Shown here in pieces: positions 28,338-36,035 of a stretch of DNA of 64,000 bases. The DNA comes from Marinobacterium jannaschii DSM 6295 (GTDB lineage: Bacteria; Pseudomonadota; Gammaproteobacteria; Pseudomonadales; Balneatricaceae). Positions within the stretch are counted from its first letter, which is position 1, and each line of letters starts with the position of its first letter. Location of the stretch: assembly GCF_000620085.1 (NCBI RefSeq), contig NZ_JHVJ01000018.1:108766-172765 (forward strand), in the 5' to 3' direction. Position numbers and translations under genes: made by a program. The notes under the pieces are model-generated. The model was not told where the DNA came from and searched no databases. It was given only the letters and a program-made list of their open reading frames with translations.

Positions 28338-28766
28338 ATGATCAGGAAAACTATATTCGCTGCACTGGCGCTGTCGCTCTCAGCCACGGTTGTGGCTGCA
28401 CCTGACAGTTATCAGGATGCGTTTGAGCTGAATCGTGCCATGTATGGTAAGGGCCATACATTTGTCTGGCAGGGCAAAGAGTACAGCACCGACCACCCGG
28501 AAGAGATTGAAGCCGCTGTCGAGGCTAATGCGGCCAATGCGGCTGCGCTGATCGCCTCCGCTAAGGCAAAAAACGCTGAAGTGGCGAAGCTGAACTTCGA
28601 GTGGAAGCTGACCCGCGACATCATTAAGAAAGCGGAAGCCGCGGCTGCAAAGGGCGAATTCCGTAAGGCACTGAACCTGGCGGCGCAGGCAAAATACCAT
28701 GCCCGCATGGGGATTGAGCAGTACCATTATGCCCAGGCGAACTGGCACCTGTCAGTGCCCGAGTAA
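28338..28766 (+). CDS. soxK: SoxXA-binding protein SoxK
   Basis: 142 residues with a signal peptide (1-20). The mature part is small, Ala-rich and helical (VEANAANAAALIASAKAKNAEVAKLNFEWKLTRDIIKKAE), ending QAKYHARMGIEQYHYAQANW. This position and character fit SoxK/SAXB, which binds SoxXA and restores its activity in organisms with mono-heme SoxA. It lies 10 bases after soxA. The assignment rests on context and resemblance, not on a catalytic motif. Confidence 0.8.
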   Translation: MIRKTIFAALALSLSATVVAAPDSYQDAFELNRAMYGKGHTFVWQGKEYSTDHPEEIEAAVEANAANAAALIASAKAKNAEVAKLNFEWKLTRDIIKKAEAAAAKGEFRKALNLAAQAKYHARMGIEQYHYAQANWHLSVPE

Positions 28767-28785
28767 AGCGCCGGCTTAGCCAGAG

Positions 28786-28822
28786 ATGCCCGCCCGCAAA
28801 ACGTGCGGGCATTTTTCTTTTT
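28786..28822 (+). terminator. Intrinsic terminator between soxK and soxB
   Basis: ATGCCCGC (28786-28793) pairs with GCGGGCAT (28805-28812) and is followed by TTTTTCTTTTT. It splits the sox cluster, so soxB needs read-through or its own promoter. Confidence 0.85.
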
Positions 28823-28906
28823 CGGCAATGAATTCTGATACGGAGCAGGACACTGTTCCGTGTATAGCAAATGACCCCTGAAGGGATCAAATAAGGCTCA
28901 TTGACT

Positions 28907-30676
28907 ATGTCCATCTCTCGTCGCGAGTTTGCCCGCCTGCTTGGCATTGCCGGTATGGCCGGAATGCTGCCGGCAACCGGCCTGGCTGCCCGCAGGCAGT
29001 CGGAAGATCTGTATCAACTACCCGCCTTCGGCAATGTACGCCTGCTGCATATCACCGACTGTCATGCCCAGCTGCAGCCGGTGTATTTCCGCGAGCCCAA
29101 CGTTAACCTGGGGGTAGGTGCTGCTGCCGGACAGCCGCCTCATCTGGTGGGTGAGAAACTGCTGCGTCACTTCGGAATTGCCCCGGGCAGTGCCGAAGCG
29201 CACGCCTTCACCTATCTGGACTTCAACACTGCGGCGGAGCGCTACGGCAAGGTCGGCGGCTTCGCTCACCTGAAGACACTGGTGGACCGCCTGCGTGATG
29301 AGTTCGGGCGGGAGAAGACCCTGTTACTGGACGGAGGTGACACCTGGCAGGGTTCGGGGACCTCCTATAAAACCCGCGGTATGGATATGGTGGAAGCCAG
29401 CAACCTGCTCGGCGTCGATATGATGACCGGGCACTGGGAGTTTACCTACCGGCAGCAGGAAGTGCTGAATAACATCGATGCCTTTCACGGAGAGTTCCTC
29501 GCACACAATATCTTCATCACCGAAGATGCGCTGTTTGAAGGGGCAGATGAGTATATCTTCGACGAAGACAGCGGGCGGGTTTTTAAGCCGTACAGTATTC
29601 GCGAGATGGGCGGTGCCCGCGTGGCTGTGATCGGTCAGGCGTTTCCACGTACCAAGATTGCCAACCCGGCGCGCTTTATCCCTGACTGGACCTTCGATAT
29701 CTACGATGATGAACTGCAGCTGCTGGTGGATCATATCCGTGGCAGTGAAAAGGTCGATGCCGTGGTGGTGCTGTCCCATAACGGCATGGATGTGGACCTG
29801 GCCATGGCGGCGCGGGTCAGTGGTATCGACGTGATTCTGGGGGGCCACACTCACGATGGTATGCCGAAGCCCAGCGTGGTGAAAAATGCCGGGGGCCAGA
29901 CCCTGGTCTGTAATGCCGGCTCCAATGGCAAATTCCTTGGCGTGCTGGATATGGATGTGGCTAATGGCCGTTTCAAGGGGTTCCGGTACCGCCTGTTGCC
30001 GGTCTTTGCCGAGCAGCTGCCGGCCGATCCGGCGATGGTAAAGCTGATAGATCAGATCCGTGCGCCGCATCTGGACTGGCTGAATGAAGAGTTGGCCTAT
30101 GCTGATGAAATGCTGTTCCGCCGTGGTAACTTTAACGGCACTTTCGATCAGGTAATCTGCGATGCGCTGCGTGAGCGCAACGACGCCGAGATCTCACTGT
30201 CGCCGGGCTTCCGCTGGGGTACCTCGGTGCTGGAGGGGCAGAAGATCCGCATGGAGCATGTGCTGGACCAGACTTGTCTCACCTATCCGGAAACCTACGT
30301 TCGGGAGATGAGCGGCGCTGAGCTGAAACTGATCCTGGAGGATGTGGCCGACAATATCTTCAATCCCGAGCCTTACCTGCAGTCCGGGGGAGACATGGTG
30401 CGGGTCGGTGGTTTCGATTACGTTTGTGATCCATTCCAGCCGATCGGCCAGCGTATCAGTGATATGACACTGGATAATGGCCAGCCGGTCGACGCTGCCA
30501 GAACCTACAAGGTCAGTGGCTGGGCCACGGTGGGCAGTCAGTCCGATGGCGCCGATATCTGGGATGTGGTGGCCGATTATCTGCGCGACCACAAGGTGGC
30601 TAAGATCGCCAAGCTCAACACCCCGCGCCTGAAAGGCGCAGCTGGCAATACCGGGCTGGCAGACTATTCGGCCTGA
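28907..30676 (+). CDS. soxB: Thiosulfohydrolase SoxB
   Basis: 589 residues from ATG 28907. A twin-arginine signal (SRREFARLLGIAGMAG) directs export. It is a dimanganese 5'-nucleotidase-fold enzyme that hydrolyses sulfate from SoxY-bound intermediates. Metal-site motifs are visible: Asp51 and His53 in HITDCHAQL, LLDGGDTWQGSG, GHWEF (in place of GNHEF, typical of SoxB), VLSHNG and GGHTHDG. A terminator precedes it and another follows it. Confidence 0.97.
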   Translation: MSISRREFARLLGIAGMAGMLPATGLAARRQSEDLYQLPAFGNVRLLHITDCHAQLQPVYFREPNVNLGVGAAAGQPPHLVGEKLLRHFGIAPGSAEAHAFTYLDFNTAAERYGKVGGFAHLKTLVDRLRDEFGREKTLLLDGGDTWQGSGTSYKTRGMDMVEASNLLGVDMMTGHWEFTYRQQEVLNNIDAFHGEFLAHNIFITEDALFEGADEYIFDEDSGRVFKPYSIREMGGARVAVIGQAFPRTKIANPARFIPDWTFDIYDDELQLLVDHIRGSEKVDAVVVLSHNGMDVDLAMAARVSGIDVILGGHTHDGMPKPSVVKNAGGQTLVCNAGSNGKFLGVLDMDVANGRFKGFRYRLLPVFAEQLPADPAMVKLIDQIRAPHLDWLNEELAYADEMLFRRGNFNGTFDQVICDALRERNDAEISLSPGFRWGTSVLEGQKIRMEHVLDQTCLTYPETYVREMSGAELKLILEDVADNIFNPEPYLQSGGDMVRVGGFDYVCDPFQPIGQRISDMTLDNGQPVDAARTYKVSGWATVGSQSDGADIWDVVADYLRDHKVAKIAKLNTPRLKGAAGNTGLADYSA

Positions 30677-30705
30677 GTGCTATCCACTATTGAAACCCTG
30701 TGAAT

Positions 30706-30732
30706 AAGCCAGCTGACCTGCTGGCTTTTTTT
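30706..30732 (+). terminator. Intrinsic terminator after soxB
   Basis: AGCCAGC/GCTGGCT forms a 7-bp stem with a 6-base loop, followed by seven T. Confidence 0.88.
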
Positions 30733-30829
30733 CACGGCCCCACTGTCCGCTGATTTGATTTACAATAGCGCCTTTTCTGTTGCCGCTGCCGCTACGGTCC
30801 GGCCTTGAAACCATCGAAGGGAGGAGAGG

Positions 30830-31492
30830 GTGAGATCCAGATTGCTAATCTTAGCCGGTGCACTGTCGCTGTCGGGCTGTGCCGCGACGGCTGTTCAGCC
30901 CCAGGCCGCTGCTATCAGCGCCGAGCAGAGTCAGGCGCTGGCAGAAGAAAGCGCCCGTGCCGAGCAGATACAGAAGGATGTAACCGCCCTGGCCGGCCGG
31001 ATGACTGCGGTCCAGGATCGCCTGCTGCAGCTCAGCTCCCAGACCGCCCTGTTGCAGGAGCAGGGACAGCGGGTGTTACGTCAGTTACAGCAGCTCCGGG
31101 CTCAGCAGGCCGCCCAGCCTGCGGCCGATGATGGCACTGAGGGTGCCGCAGAGCAGGACGCCCTGCTGGAAGATACGCTGGATCAGGTAACCGCTATGGT
31201 GAATGACCTGACCCAGCAGATGGAAAATGGCAGCTTTCGCATCTCCAGTACCTATACCGATGCTGGTAAGTGGGTGCTGATCCGCTACGATCGCTTTACC
31301 GGCCAGAGCTGGTTTGCTGATCAGGGGCAGTGGATTGATCTGGAAGATATGGAACAATTACCGCCCTCCGATTACGAAGTGGTACTGCTGCGTGCAGACA
31401 AAGACGTAAAAGGCTATGTGGCTACCCGGCTCGACCGCCAGAGCGGCCTGACCTGGTGGCTGAAACAGAACAGTTGGCAGCCCTACGAGTAA
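30830..31492 (+). CDS. Hypothetical lipoprotein with coiled-coil
   Basis: 220 residues starting at GTG 30830, with GGGAGGAGAG upstream. The lipobox LSGC at the end of a short hydrophobic signal makes it a lipoprotein. Residues about 30-95 form a Gln/Ala/Leu-rich coiled-coil. The C-terminal domain contains two similar W-containing repeats (KWVLIRYDRFTGQSWF and GYVATRLDRQSGLTWW). Function unknown. It ends immediately before epmC (TAAATG). Confidence 0.75.
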   Translation: MRSRLLILAGALSLSGCAATAVQPQAAAISAEQSQALAEESARAEQIQKDVTALAGRMTAVQDRLLQLSSQTALLQEQGQRVLRQLQQLRAQQAAQPAADDGTEGAAEQDALLEDTLDQVTAMVNDLTQQMENGSFRISSTYTDAGKWVLIRYDRFTGQSWFADQGQWIDLEDMEQLPPSDYEVVLLRADKDVKGYVATRLDRQSGLTWWLKQNSWQPYE

Positions 31493-32029
31493 ATGAGCGA
31501 ACCCTGTGTAAATAAACTGATGACGCTGTTTGATGAGCTTTTCAAGCCGCGTTTTAATACCGTGCTGGTGCGCGGAGACGATGAACCGATTTATCTGCCG
31601 GCCGATGAGCAGCATCCGCATCACCGGGTGGTCTTTGCCCACGGTTTTTTTGCCAGTGCCCTGCACGAGATTGCCCACTGGTGTGTCGCCGGTGCAGCCC
31701 GCCGCGAGCTGGTGGACTTTGGCTACTGGTATAAGCCTGATGGCCGAACCGCTGACGAGCAGGCCGAGTTTGAAAAGGTTGAGGTAAAACCCCAGGCGCT
31801 GGAGTGGATATTCTCCCAGTCCGCGGGGCTGAAGTTTAACTTCAGCGCCGACAACCTAAGCAGTGAGATCGGTGCCAGCCCTGAATTCAAGCAACGCGTG
31901 TGGCAACAGGTACAGGACTATCTGCACAACGGCTTGCCGGAACGGCCGCAGATGCTGGTGCAGACCCTGAGTGCAGGCTTCAACCAGCCATTGCCCGGGC
32001 CTGAGCACTTTTCGCTGGAGGGAAAGTAA
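31493..32029 (+). CDS. epmC: Elongation factor P hydroxylase
   Basis: 178 residues resembling EpmC/YfcM. It hydroxylates the beta-lysyl modification on EF-P and is thought to be an Fe(II)-dependent enzyme. The family motif around the HEIAHWC segment (preceded by VVFAHGFFASAL) supplies likely metal-binding His and Glu; YRKPDGR-like and EVKPQALEWIFS blocks follow. The start abuts the stop of the lipoprotein gene, so they are co-transcribed. The EF-P partner genes are not in the window. Confidence 0.92.
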   Translation: MSEPCVNKLMTLFDELFKPRFNTVLVRGDDEPIYLPADEQHPHHRVVFAHGFFASALHEIAHWCVAGAARRELVDFGYWYKPDGRTADEQAEFEKVEVKPQALEWIFSQSAGLKFNFSADNLSSEIGASPEFKQRVWQQVQDYLHNGLPERPQMLVQTLSAGFNQPLPGPEHFSLEGK

Positions 32030-32080
32030 GCGCTGGCAACGATGCGCGATGGCGGACCTGTGAAAAGACTTTCAGTCAAA

Positions 32081-32112
32081 AATAAACCCGGCTTCGGCCG
32101 GGTTTATTTTTA
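32081..32112. terminator. Bidirectional intrinsic terminator
   Basis: TAAACCCGG and CCGGGTTTA flank a C(TTCG)G tetraloop; T-rich tails exist on both strands. It serves epmC (plus) and the copper-chaperone gene (minus). Confidence 0.9.
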
Positions 32113-32182
32113 TCACTAATTCAGCTTTCGGACAGTACTCAGAATATTCTGAACATTCAAGGTACGGCCGGATCTGGCGATC

Positions 32183-32632
32183 TTAGTGGTTATGATGATT
32201 CATCTTCTGCTTGGCCATGACCATCTTCACCGGGACTTTCAGCGTGGCGCTGGAGCCATCGGAGAAGCTCAGTTTCAGGTCGATTTCACTGCCTGGTGCC
32301 ATATCCTGGTTCAGGCCGATCAGCATAATATGGTAGCCGCCAGGCTGCAGGGTGGTGCTGTCATTGGCTGCAACAGGGATTGATTCCACCTGACGCATAC
32401 GCATTACGCCGTTGTCGTGCTCGTGGGTGTGGAGTTCAACATTCTTCGCGGCCGGGCTTGCCGCATTGACCAGCTTTACCATCTCGCTGCCCTTATTGTG
32501 CAGTTGCAGGAAGGTGGCGCTGTTGAGCTGGCCGGGGGGCACGGCGCGGGCATAGGCGTTTTCAACCAGTACTTCGGCGCTGGCAACGCTGCTTAGCAGC
32601 GCCAGGGTTGAGGCGATCATCAGCTTTTTCAT
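32183..32632 (-). CDS. Periplasmic copper chaperone PCu(A)C
   Basis: 149 residues with a signal peptide (cleavage after SVASA). The Cu(I)-binding pattern is present: His/Met cluster ELHTHEHDNGVMRM (about 66-79) and GGYHIMLIGL (His101, Met103). The C-terminal MAKQKMNHHNH adds Met and His ligands. PCu(A)C delivers copper to the CuA/CuB sites of cytochrome oxidase together with SCO proteins. It is third in a minus-strand operon with a SCO1 protein 40 bases upstream. Confidence 0.93.
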   Translation of the reverse strand: MKKLMIASTLALLSSVASAEVLVENAYARAVPPGQLNSATFLQLHNKGSEMVKLVNAASPAAKNVELHTHEHDNGVMRMRQVESIPVAANDSTTLQPGGYHIMLIGLNQDMAPGSEIDLKLSFSDGSSATLKVPVKMVMAKQKMNHHNH

Positions 32633-32672
32633 CGTTATTCCCTGTTCATTCAGGCACTCGGAGGCGAGTGCT

Positions 32673-33278
32673 TCAGATAATCTTTCTCAGTTCTGCTACC
32701 AGCTCTTCCGCCGAGCTGTTGTGGTGCAGGATGCTGCTCAGTTCCCCCTCTTTATTGATTACGTAGAGGCGCGAAGAGTGGTCGACGGCGTAGCCCATGG
32801 CCGAATCCTTCATTTCGACAATGCGATAGAAGGCACCATACTGCCGCACGACCTTATCGATGGTGCTGCGATCGGCGGTGGCACCGTCAATATTGGGGTG
32901 GAAGAAAGCGGCGTACTTTGCCAGTTTTTCCGGGGTATCCCGCTCCGGGTCAACACTCATGAAAAGACCGCGGATGCTGGCAACCTCATCTTCTTCCATC
33001 TCGCGCAGGGCCTGGGAAAGCACGGCCAGCGCGGTTGGGCAGACATCCGGGCAGGAGGCGTAGCCGATATACATCACCACGGCTTTACCACGGTAATCTT
33101 TCAGTGACAGGGCACCTTCTGCAGATTGCAGGGTGAAATCGCCACCCAGTTTGTCACCCTGGGCCAGGCGGCTGTCGATGGGCAGGGGCCTGAAGTAGAA
33201 CGCCACCGCGATGCCAATCAGCATAAAGGCGGTAAGAACCAGCAGGTTGCGCAGGGTTGAAAGCTTAGGTCCGCTCAT
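32673..33278 (-). CDS. SCO1/SenC family copper-delivery/thioredoxin-fold protein
   Basis: 201 residues with one N-terminal membrane anchor (about 12-29). The copper and redox motif Cys76-Pro-Asp-Val-Cys80 and the distal His167 (VDHSS) are intact. The thioredoxin-like core includes the family segment FMSVDPERDTPEKLAKYAAFF. It assembles the CuA centre of cytochrome c oxidase. It lies between a membrane-anchored gene of unknown function and PCu(A)C. Confidence 0.95.
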   Translation of the reverse strand: MSGPKLSTLRNLLVLTAFMLIGIAVAFYFRPLPIDSRLAQGDKLGGDFTLQSAEGALSLKDYRGKAVVMYIGYASCPDVCPTALAVLSQALREMEEDEVASIRGLFMSVDPERDTPEKLAKYAAFFHPNIDGATADRSTIDKVVRQYGAFYRIVEMKDSAMGYAVDHSSRLYVINKEGELSSILHHNSSAEELVAELRKII

Positions 33279-33306
33279 GATCTCTGATATCCGTGTTCAG
33301 TGCGGG

Positions 33307-33792
33307 CTATTGCGCCGCGAATTCAAATACTGCTTCATGGACACCCTGGCCTTTCAGGGCGCTGACTTTGGCTTGCCAGATCATCTCGCCGGTGACACAG
33401 ACCGCCAGCTGGGTCTGACCCCGCCAGATGTTGGGATCATCCGAATCGGGTTTCAGTTCAATCTGATTCAGGCCCATATACATATCTTTACCGGACAGGC
33501 TCAGAGCGATCATATCGGCTGACCAGCCTTTCAGCTCGACGCTGACCTCCAGCGGCTGCATCGACTTGATCGGGCCGGGGGTGATCGCCAGCAGCAGCCG
33601 ACGGTCTTCGGCGCGGGCTTCGCAGCGGCTATTGTGCAGATCACAGCCAGCATCGACATTCATCACATGCTGGCCGGAACCGGCGGGATTCAGCAGCTGC
33701 GGCAGTAGCCATACTGCTACGCCCAGCATAACCAGTGTGGCAGCAATCAGTATCATCCGGGTAGGAGACTGTGATTCAGTATGGGTATTCAC
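33307..33792 (-). CDS. Membrane-anchored periplasmic protein, possibly FixH/YtkA-like
   Basis: 161 residues with one N-terminal transmembrane segment (about 13-31) and a periplasmic beta-rich domain. Cys residues occur in DAGCDLHNSRC and in TQLAVCVTGEMIWQ. The MGLNQIELKPDSDDPNIWRG segment recalls FixH/YtkA-like domains, which accompany copper and cytochrome oxidase assembly. It is first in an operon with SCO1 and PCu(A)C (28-base gap), so a role in copper delivery is likely. Confidence 0.65.
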   Translation of the reverse strand: MNTHTESQSPTRMILIAATLVMLGVAVWLLPQLLNPAGSGQHVMNVDAGCDLHNSRCEARAEDRRLLLAITPGPIKSMQPLEVSVELKGWSADMIALSLSGKDMYMGLNQIELKPDSDDPNIWRGQTQLAVCVTGEMIWQAKVSALKGQGVHEAVFEFAAQ

Positions 33793-33968
33793 CAGATAAA
33801 ATCCGTCAGATAGATGCTCTTACCCTCATAAGGCTTAGTTTAGGCCCGGGCAGTGGCGTTTAAAATGTGACAGATTGTCGCATTCCTGTTGCGAAGGGGA
33901 AACTGTTGAGGGGAAAGGCGCTGCGCCTCAGGCCGGTTATCTCGCTGAGGCGCAAAGGAGGGGTGGGT

Positions 33969-35030
33969 TCAGGCGTCGGTCTGACACGCCATCATATCGT
34001 TTTCGATCTGCTGCCAGTCCAGTTCGCGTGGACTGATAATCTCAATACGGGAGTCGCGACGGTAGGCCATCTTGGCAAAGTCATGTTCGTCCTGTACCCG
34101 GTTGAAAAACACCCAGGCGGAGCCGATACGGAACACGCCCTTGATGCGGTTGATGCCTTCCAGCCCGTTCAGGATCTTCTCCAGTTCCCAGTAGTCGAAG
34201 CAGTCATCGCGATGGAAGATCCAGCCACAGCTGTAGAGGCCGCTGCCGTTGCCCGTCTTACGGATTGGCTTACCGGGTTCTGGCTGGACGGGGTGTGTGT
34301 CATGGCTGTGCGAGTGGTCATGGTCGTGTTGATGGTCATGACTGTGCGGGTGATTATGGCCGTGATTGTGATGCTTATCTGCATCGTGCGCCTGCGGGAA
34401 CTGTGAGCTGAGCTGGCCGTCACGTACCAGATCCAGCAGGGCAGGGGCGATGACCCCCTTAGTAGTGCGCCCCACATGTTGTTTGGGGGGGAACATCTTA
34501 GTGAGCCGGCCTTCGGCAAAGTTGATCTGATCGACATCGGCCAGGTCGCATTTATTGATCAATACCACGTCGGCAAGATTGATCTGATCCTGGAAGGTTT
34601 CATTGCCCACCACGTCCTGCTGGTCGAGCAGGCGGGGATCGAGCAGGCAGATAGTGGCGCGCAGATCGAGCACCTCCTTAAAAGAGATACCCTGCAGGGT
34701 ATCGATAATGCCTTCCGGATGGCCGATACCGGTCGGCTCGATAATCAGGCGATCCGGTTTGGCGCGCTTGATCAGCATAGCCAGCGTGATGGTCAGTGAA
34801 GGACCGAGTGCGCAGCACATGCAGCCGCCAGCCAGTTCTTTGATATGGAGGCCATCCTGGTCGGGCATCATCTCCTGATCAATGCCAACCTGACCAAACT
34901 CGTTAACCAGCACGGCCCAGGTCTCTCCCGGGGGCTTGCTGGCCAGCAGCGTATTAATGGCGGTGGTTTTACCGACGCCGAGAAAACCGGTAATGATATT
35001 CGTTGGGATGGCACTGAGTTTTTCGTTCAT
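33969..35030 (-). CDS. COG0523 (CobW/ZigA-type) metal-chaperone GTPase
   Basis: 353 residues. Walker A GFLGVGKT (15-22), the metal-binding CxCC motif GGCMCC (Cys70, Cys72, Cys73) and the NKCD guanine-recognition motif near 159-162 define the family. Between about 215 and 246 lies a linker with 15 His in 32 residues. The C-terminal CobW_C domain follows. These GTPases deliver zinc (or other metals) to client enzymes, often under zinc limitation. A Zur-like palindrome sits 13-27 bases upstream of the start, supporting a zinc-starvation role. Confidence 0.92.
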   Translation of the reverse strand: MNEKLSAIPTNIITGFLGVGKTTAINTLLASKPPGETWAVLVNEFGQVGIDQEMMPDQDGLHIKELAGGCMCCALGPSLTITLAMLIKRAKPDRLIIEPTGIGHPEGIIDTLQGISFKEVLDLRATICLLDPRLLDQQDVVGNETFQDQINLADVVLINKCDLADVDQINFAEGRLTKMFPPKQHVGRTTKGVIAPALLDLVRDGQLSSQFPQAHDADKHHNHGHNHPHSHDHQHDHDHSHSHDTHPVQPEPGKPIRKTGNGSGLYSCGWIFHRDDCFDYWELEKILNGLEGINRIKGVFRIGSAWVFFNRVQDEHDFAKMAYRRDSRIEIISPRELDWQQIENDMMACQTDA

Positions 35031-35042
35031 AACTGCTCTTAT

Positions 35043-35057
35043 TGTTACTCTATAACA
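35043..35057 (-). promoter_or_regulatory. Zur-like operator upstream of COG0523 GTPase
   Basis: TGTTACTCTATAACA matches the gammaproteobacterial Zur consensus TGTTATANTATAACA at 13 of 15 positions (the N counted as a match), with a perfect right arm. It lies just upstream of the start codon, where binding would block expression. Confidence 0.6.
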
Positions 35058-35157
35058 CCGGCGCCCATAATCACCGGAATTCTGGGTCAGGTCAAACTTC
35101 TGTAACGGCCATTGTCAGGTTTGAGACAAAAATTCAGGAATATTTATAAAAATAGTA

Positions 35158-35185
35158 TTGATAATAATTCTCAGTATTATATAGT
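35158..35185 (+). promoter_or_regulatory. Promoter with Fur box, unit 1 of tandem non-coding array
   Basis: -35 TTGATA (35158-35163), 16-base spacer, -10 TATAGT (35180-35185). The 7-1-7 Fur box TGATAATAATTCTCA (35159-35173) overlaps the -35 and spacer and has one mismatch to a perfect palindrome. Confidence 0.65.
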
Positions 35186-35191
35186 TGATCC

Positions 35192-35270
35192 CGCTCATAA
35201 GTGACAGGCAATGACGACCTCACCTCACTGACATTGCCATGGGGCCAGTCCGCTCAGGCTGGCCCCTCCC
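35192..35270 (+). ncRNA. Candidate iron-regulated small RNA, unit 1 (degenerate)
   Basis: The start is inferred from the -10 position; the 3' end is uncertain. Hairpin A is GGCAATG (35207-35213)/CATTGCC (35232-35238) with a loop containing TCACCTCA (35220-35227). Hairpin B is GGGGCCAG (35241-35248)/CTGGCCCC (35259-35266). The 31-nt element and terminator of units 2 and 3 are missing; a TTACCGC tandem repeat follows instead. It is probably a decayed copy. Confidence 0.4.
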
Positions 35271-35275
35271 CACAG

Positions 35276-35374
35276 ACCGCTTACCGCTTACCGCTTACCG
35301 CTTACCGCTTACCGCTTACCGCTTACCGCTTACCGCTTACCGCTTACCGCTTACCGCTTACCGCTTACCGCTTA
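35276..35374 (+). repeat. Heptanucleotide tandem repeat (TTACCGC), 13 full copies
   Basis: Thirteen uninterrupted TTACCGC units fill 35281-35371, with partial units on both sides. A short frame through it would encode a repetitive YRLPLTA-type peptide, but it has no ribosome site. As a perfect short tandem repeat it should vary in copy number between strains. Confidence 0.95.
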
Positions 35375-35397
35375 TTTCTATTTGATACTTTTTAGTT

Positions 35398-35440
35398 CTG
35401 AATGAACTTAAAAGCGTCTGATTCCTGAATGAACTTAAAA
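35398..35440 (+). repeat. 16-bp direct repeats
   Basis: CTGAATGAACTTAAAA occurs at 35398-35413 and at 35425-35440, 27 bp apart. It lies between non-coding units 1 and 2, next to the heptamer array, and suggests replication slippage or old rearrangement. Confidence 0.7.
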
Positions 35441-35502
35441 AATTGGTTTTTTGCCTAATGGCCTGATTTGACTATCTCTTCGGAAGTGGTCAGGTTTTGA
35501 GA

Positions 35503-35542
35503 GAGGCGCACAATGCGTAATCAATCGCGCGTTGTGCGCCTC
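35503..35542. repeat. Long inverted repeat between non-coding units 1 and 2
   Basis: GAGGCGCACAA at 35503-35513 pairs with TTGTGCGCCTC at 35532-35542 (11 bp, 18-base loop). No T-run follows on either strand; function unknown. Confidence 0.5.
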
Positions 35543-35690
35543 ATCTCAATTTGAGCCGGGTACCCGCTGCAGTAATAAGCTTCAGGTTAAAGTTGTTCTC
35601 GCCAGCTTCCGATCTTCCCTGAAAATACCTCCAACCAATCCGGGCTGTTTGCCGGTTCAGGGTTTGTACTAAAAAATCTCCTGAATGCTA

Positions 35691-35718
35691 TTGATAATAA
35701 TTATCATTAGTATATTAT
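35691..35718 (+). promoter_or_regulatory. Promoter with perfect Fur box, unit 2
   Basis: -35 TTGATA (35691-35696), 16-base spacer, -10 TATTAT (35713-35718). The Fur box TGATAATAATTATCA at 35692-35706 is a perfect 7-1-7 palindrome over the -35 and spacer, so Fur-Fe(II) should block RNA polymerase. Confidence 0.75.
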
Positions 35719-35724
35719 TGCTCC

Positions 35725-35933
35725 TGCTCACACGCGAAATGGCAAACGGATTTCACCTCACCGATTCTTTTGCCTGGGGCCACCCGGACGGTGGCCCGCC
35801 TTTCACTTCCTGGCCGGAGAGTGAAAGGGTAATCGACTGGGCAGGAGTGTGCCGATCAGTCTCACTTCAAGCATACGGCTCTTGTCATTGAAGAAAACCG
35901 CATCTTTCAGGGCCCCAGAGGCCCTGTTTTTTT
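35725..35933 (+). ncRNA. Candidate iron-regulated small RNA, unit 2
   Basis: About 209 nt from the predicted start to the T-tract. Hairpin A is GGCAAA (35741-35746)/TTTGCC (35769-35774), with TCACCTCA in the loop (35753-35760). Hairpin B is GGGCCACC (35777-35784)/GGTGGCCC (35790-35797). The 31-nt element beginning TCACTTCAAGCATACGGC (35862-35892) is identical to that in unit 3. A strong terminator follows. No ORF with a ribosome site is contained. The transcript is predicted, not shown. Confidence 0.6.
35908..35933 (+). terminator. Intrinsic terminator of unit 2
   Basis: CAGGGCC/GGCCCTG forms a 7-bp stem with a 5-base loop, followed by seven T, as in Hfq-associated small RNAs. Confidence 0.9.
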
Positions 35934-36001
35934 ATCTGCGGTGCACTATCGAAAGCCCAAAGCCTACAACTAAAAAATTTCAGATTTTTATCTAAATCGT
36001 A

Positions 36002-36029
36002 TTGATAATAATTATCATTAAGTTATTAT
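36002..36029 (+). promoter_or_regulatory. Promoter with perfect Fur box, unit 3
   Basis: -35 TTGATA (36002-36007), 16-base spacer, -10 TATTAT (36024-36029). The Fur box TGATAATAATTATCA is at 36003-36017, with the same geometry as units 1 and 2. Confidence 0.75.
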
Positions 36030-36035
36030 TGATCC

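Noticed and set aside
35276..35374. CRISPR-like array
   Set aside because: The repeats are 7 bp, contiguous and without spacers: a simple tandem repeat.
35201..35395. Short frame through the heptamer repeat
   Set aside because: Its sequence comes from the repeat alone; no ribosome site.
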